Positions 39,706-41,849 of a stretch of 41,849 nt of DNA are shown in pieces. A program made the position numbers and the translations under genes. This stretch comes from an uncultured Enterobacteriaceae bacterium (GTDB taxonomy: Bacteria > Pseudomonadota > Gammaproteobacteria > Enterobacterales > Enterobacteriaceae), in assembly GCA_947631255.1 (NCBI GenBank), contig CANRKT010000031.1, forward strand, positions 1-41,849, in the 5' to 3' direction. The notes beneath the pieces are model-generated. The model saw only the letters and a list, made by a program, of their open reading frames with translations. It was not told the origin of the DNA and ran no database searches. Numbering within the stretch: position 1 is the first letter of the stretch; each line of letters begins with the position of its first letter.

Positions 39706-39951
39706 ATGGTAAAAAAAGTCGCGATACCTACTGAGGAATATCAGCAGCTGAGTGCATTTATTATCAAGTGGTTTGATGATAATCACGAGCTGACGTTAGG
39801 GCAGTTTGAATCAGATATTTTCCTTGATGAACTGGTCAAAAAAATGGCACCGATTTTATATAATCAGGGGCTGGATGATGCGATTAACGTGGCGCAGCGA
39901 AATATGCTGACTCTGGAAGAGTTGCTAGATCTGGAGAAAATTGTTCCATAA
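39706..39951 (+). CDS. DUF2164-family small protein
   Basis: An 81-residue soluble protein that looks like the DUF2164 family. Characteristic features are the helix-rich LSAFIIKWFDDNHELTLGQFESDIFLDEL stretch (split here as IIKWFDDN and LGQFESDIFLDEL), then the NQGLDDA block near residue 60 and LTLEELLDLEK at the end. A good ribosome binding site GAAGGA lies 6 bases before the ATG. It begins 30 bp after arnF on the same strand and may be co-transcribed with it. No function is known to me, and no catalytic motif is visible. Confidence 0.82.
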   Translation: MVKKVAIPTEEYQQLSAFIIKWFDDNHELTLGQFESDIFLDELVKKMAPILYNQGLDDAINVAQRNMLTLEELLDLEKIVP

Positions 39952-40209
39952 TATTTAGTGCGCTGATACGCAGACTACAGCCTGATAGCAACCGCGAGTG
40001 ACAAAATCGGCTACAATTAAACCTAAACTCTGTTACCTGAGCTGTCTGATGGTGTTTCGCAGCGTCGGGTCACACTATCAGAATGTGGCAGAGACATATC
40101 TTCCCACACTCTTATTACTGTAAGTCACACCAGCATGGTTTATACCAGTAACCCTCGTGCTGTGTTGGTGAACAGAGTCAGTTCTTCTCGTTTAGTCATC
40201 GAGGTGACA

Positions 40210-40803
40210 ATGAAATTATCCCTATTTATCACTCTCCTGGCCTGCTTTATCCTGAGTGGATGCGTGTCCATTCCGCAAGATATTCAGGGGAACAGTCGCT
40301 CACTGTCAGAAATCAGTTATCAGGATATTCAGCAAGATGTCTCTCGCTTTCATGGTCAGGAAGTGCGTCTTGGCGGTAAAGTTCTGAATGTGATTAACAG
40401 CCAGAATGAGACGTTATTTGAAGTCGCGGTACTTCCACTTGACTACAGTGCCAGGCCCGAACTGGGCACGGCTTTTCAGGGGCGTATTATCGTCAAGGCT
40501 AATAAGTTTATTGAACCGCTCACCCTGAAACACCATCTGGTCACGGTGCTGGGAACGGTTACCGGGATCACTAATGGCAAAGTGGGCGAGGCAGACTATC
40601 AGTATCTGACCCTGAGTTTACAGGGTTATCAAGTCTGGCAAATTCGCGAGAATATTGTGCCCGTTAACGACTTCGGTTTCGGGGGCTATGGTCCGGATCC
40701 CTACTGGCGATATGCTTGGGGACCGATGCATATGTTTTATATGCCTGGCTGGGGATACCCGGCAGGACCAATGTTCCAGGTTGAACCGCAAGTGGTAAAA
40801 TAA
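40210..40803 (+). CDS. Slp/YeaY-family outer-membrane lipoprotein
   Basis: A 197-residue lipoprotein of the Slp family, most like E. coli YeaY. The signal MKLSLFITLLACFILSGC has lipobox L15-S-G-C18, and the residue after the lipidated cysteine is valine, so outer-membrane sorting is expected. Family blocks include FHGQEVRLGGKVLNV and HLVTVLGTVTGITNGKVG. The C-terminus is rich in Gly, Tyr, Trp and Pro (FGFGGYGPDPYWRYAWGP), as in YeaY. GAGGTGACA precedes the ATG at 40210; the longer frame to 40135 has no family support. It is not next to its E. coli neighbours fadD and tsaB. I leave the symbol blank because yeaY and slp are hard to separate by eye. Confidence 0.85.
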   Translation: MKLSLFITLLACFILSGCVSIPQDIQGNSRSLSEISYQDIQQDVSRFHGQEVRLGGKVLNVINSQNETLFEVAVLPLDYSARPELGTAFQGRIIVKANKFIEPLTLKHHLVTVLGTVTGITNGKVGEADYQYLTLSLQGYQVWQIRENIVPVNDFGFGGYGPDPYWRYAWGPMHMFYMPGWGYPAGPMFQVEPQVVK

Positions 40804-40896
40804 TCACTCTGATTGATGATAGCTGAAATCAACGTCAATATCGGGTAGTGTAGCCAAAACAATATCTTATAGTGGCGCTTTGGAGAGCCTGGCGGA

Positions 40897-41508
40897 ATGA
40901 AAAAACTGATTATTTTATTACACGGAGTGGGTAGCTCGGGTGCAGATCTTGAAGGACTTGGCTATTTTTTTCAGCAAGTGATGCCTGAGATAGAATTTGC
41001 CTCACCGAATGGCAGTGTCGCTTTTGACGGCGGCGGGGAAGGGTACCAATGGTTCAGTCTGGCGGGTGTCACTGAAACGTTGCGCACAGAACGCATTGTT
41101 GCCGCCAGAGCGGATTTTGATGCCATCATTAATCATATTCTCAAAGAACACGATATTGTCGCTGGCAGAGATAAAGTGATTCTGCTGGGCTTTTCTCAAG
41201 GCTCGATAATGGCGCTGGATGCACTGGTAACCGAACGTTTCCCATTAGCTGGCGTAGTGGCATTTTCGGGACGACTCTCGTCGCCAAAACCCTACCATCC
41301 TGCGAAGAATACCCCAGTGTTGTTAGTTCATGGTATGGCTGACGCGGTTATTCCTTGGGCGGAAAGTGAAGCCGCAGCTGCAGCACTGATAGAAGCAGGT
41401 TGCTACGAGGTTGAAACGTTGTTTGAACCGGATGTTGTTCATACCATCAGTGGTGATGGTATTGCCAAGGCAATGGCCTTTGTGACGGAGCAGTTTGAGT
41501 TAAACTGA
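40897..41508 (+). CDS. Alpha/beta-hydrolase, phospholipase/carboxylesterase family
   Basis: A 203-residue cytoplasmic serine hydrolase of the abhydrolase_2 (carboxylesterase/thioesterase) family. The oxyanion segment LLHGVGSSGADL is at 7-18. The nucleophile is S100 in LGFSQGSIMAL (G-x-S-x-G), the acid is D149 in LLVHGMADAVIPW, and the base is H182 in DVVHTISGDG, so the triad is complete. E. coli YpfH is a likely relative, but I cannot assign orthology. GGAGAG lies upstream of the start. It stands alone, ending at a strong terminator, 93 bp after the lipoprotein gene. Confidence 0.85.
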   Translation: MKKLIILLHGVGSSGADLEGLGYFFQQVMPEIEFASPNGSVAFDGGGEGYQWFSLAGVTETLRTERIVAARADFDAIINHILKEHDIVAGRDKVILLGFSQGSIMALDALVTERFPLAGVVAFSGRLSSPKPYHPAKNTPVLLVHGMADAVIPWAESEAAAAALIEAGCYEVETLFEPDVVHTISGDGIAKAMAFVTEQFELN

Positions 41509-41529
41509 TCCTCTTCTGAATGATAGCTT

Positions 41530-41578
41530 CACACCTATGTTTTCCTTCATTTCGAGCAAGCATGGGTGTGTTTTTTTT
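41530..41578 (+). terminator. Intrinsic terminator of the hydrolase gene
   Basis: CACACCTATG at 41530-41539 pairs (one G-U) with CATGGGTGTG at 41561-41570 and is followed by eight T residues (41571-41578). The loop is 21 bases. It lies 21 bp after the stop codon. Confidence 0.92.
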
Positions 41579-41849
41579 GATTATGTGTAAAAAATTGAAA
41601 AGTTATCGAAACAGAAACTGAAATATGGTACAAATTAAGCGTGTTTAACTACTGAGGACAATTTTCTATCCGCAATCGATGAGAAGCAATACCGCGGATA
41701 AGTTGGAAAATCATATGGACAATATGTTCAAAAAAAACCATTCAAACTATCATCTCGACATCTCTTTATCTGCAGTTTTTCTCTCTGGTGAGCAGCACTG
41801 GCGTAACGCACTATAGTCCTTTTCTTCTGACAATAACGCATAACTCTAA
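41579..41849. other. Right-edge non-coding stretch, probable leader of an unseen gene
   Basis: An AT-rich region after the last terminator. It contains a 7-bp inverted repeat, TATCCGC at 41667-41673 and GCGGATA at 41694-41700, just before a short ORF (listed separately). This layout suggests the 5' leader of a gene beyond the window. No known riboswitch class is recognisable by eye. Confidence 0.4.
41715..41816 (+). CDS. Possible 33-residue leader peptide ORF
   Basis: ATG at 41715 opens 33 codons to TAG at 41814-41816. The peptide starts MDNMFKKNHSNYHLDISL and ends in GEQHWRNAL. A GGA lies 9 bases upstream, and a 7-bp hairpin (41667-41700) precedes it. I do not recognise the peptide. It could be a regulatory leader peptide, a small protein or a chance frame. 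Confidence 0.35.
   Translation: MDNMFKKNHSNYHLDISLSAVFLSGEQHWRNAL

Noticed and set aside
22681-41849. Search for a novel defence, toxin-antitoxin or biosynthetic system in the accessory-looking part
   Set aside because: All larger genes here are recognisable core enterobacterial genes (ydcI to arnF); no unexplained multi-gene cluster remains.

Overview
The window is chromosomal DNA from a gamma-proteobacterium of the order Enterobacterales. Nearly every protein has an obvious Escherichia coli/Salmonella orthologue of similar length, and the gene order follows the E. coli terminus region in blocks: rsx, ydgK, add, ydgA, manA, fumA, fumC, tus, rstA, folM, ydgH, pntAB, uspE, fnr, ogt, smrA, then ydcI, ydcJ, opgD, rimL, benE, sutR, rlhA. 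Several differences show that it is not E. coli. The rstB, ydgC, cnu and blr genes are missing from their usual places, add lies directly beside ydgA, and a complete arnBCADTEF operon follows rlhA. An Erwiniaceae-like or related enterobacterium is plausible, but I cannot fix the genus. The tus gene and a Ter site confirm that this is near the replication terminus.

Positions 1-5400 (minus strand): the 3' part of the window's first operon is rsxABC, encoding a membrane electron-transfer complex. rsxC runs off the left edge inside 102-bp tandem repeats. Upstream lies ydgK, then a 540-bp gene-free stretch that appears to hold a deleted IS200/IS605 (TnpB-type) element, then add.

Positions 5400-12900: ydgA and manA (minus) diverge from fumA and fumC (plus). 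fumC converges on tus with a 1-bp gap. Each single-gene unit ends in a recognisable intrinsic terminator. A Ter site sits in the tus leader and is oriented to stop forks moving toward lower coordinates.

Positions 12950-22700: rstA (an orphan here), folM and ydgH (minus) diverge from pntAB, the proton-translocating transhydrogenase. uspE, fnr and ogt (minus) diverge from smrA. fnr carries its own FNR box, and an FNR/CRP-like site lies before pntA.

Positions 22700-32060: the regulator ydcI diverges from ydcJ and opgD, with a good inverted-repeat operator between them. rimL follows. The benE and sutR genes are divergent and share a pair of operator-like repeats. rlhA encodes a 23S rRNA hydroxylation factor.

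Positions 32060-41849: the seven-gene arn operon makes and transfers 4-amino-4-deoxy-L-arabinose to lipid A, giving polymyxin and cationic-peptide resistance. Its genes overlap or nearly touch, and a PmrA (BasR)-type box lies upstream. Beyond it are a DUF2164 gene, a Slp/YeaY-type lipoprotein, an alpha/beta-hydrolase with a strong terminator, and at the right edge a possible 33-codon leader ORF. I see no tRNA, rRNA, CRISPR array, prophage or intact transposon. Most of the window is ordinary core genome. The points worth a second look are the TnpB relict, the RsxC repeats, the orphan RstA, the acidic YdgA tail and several undescribed-looking regulatory palindromes.
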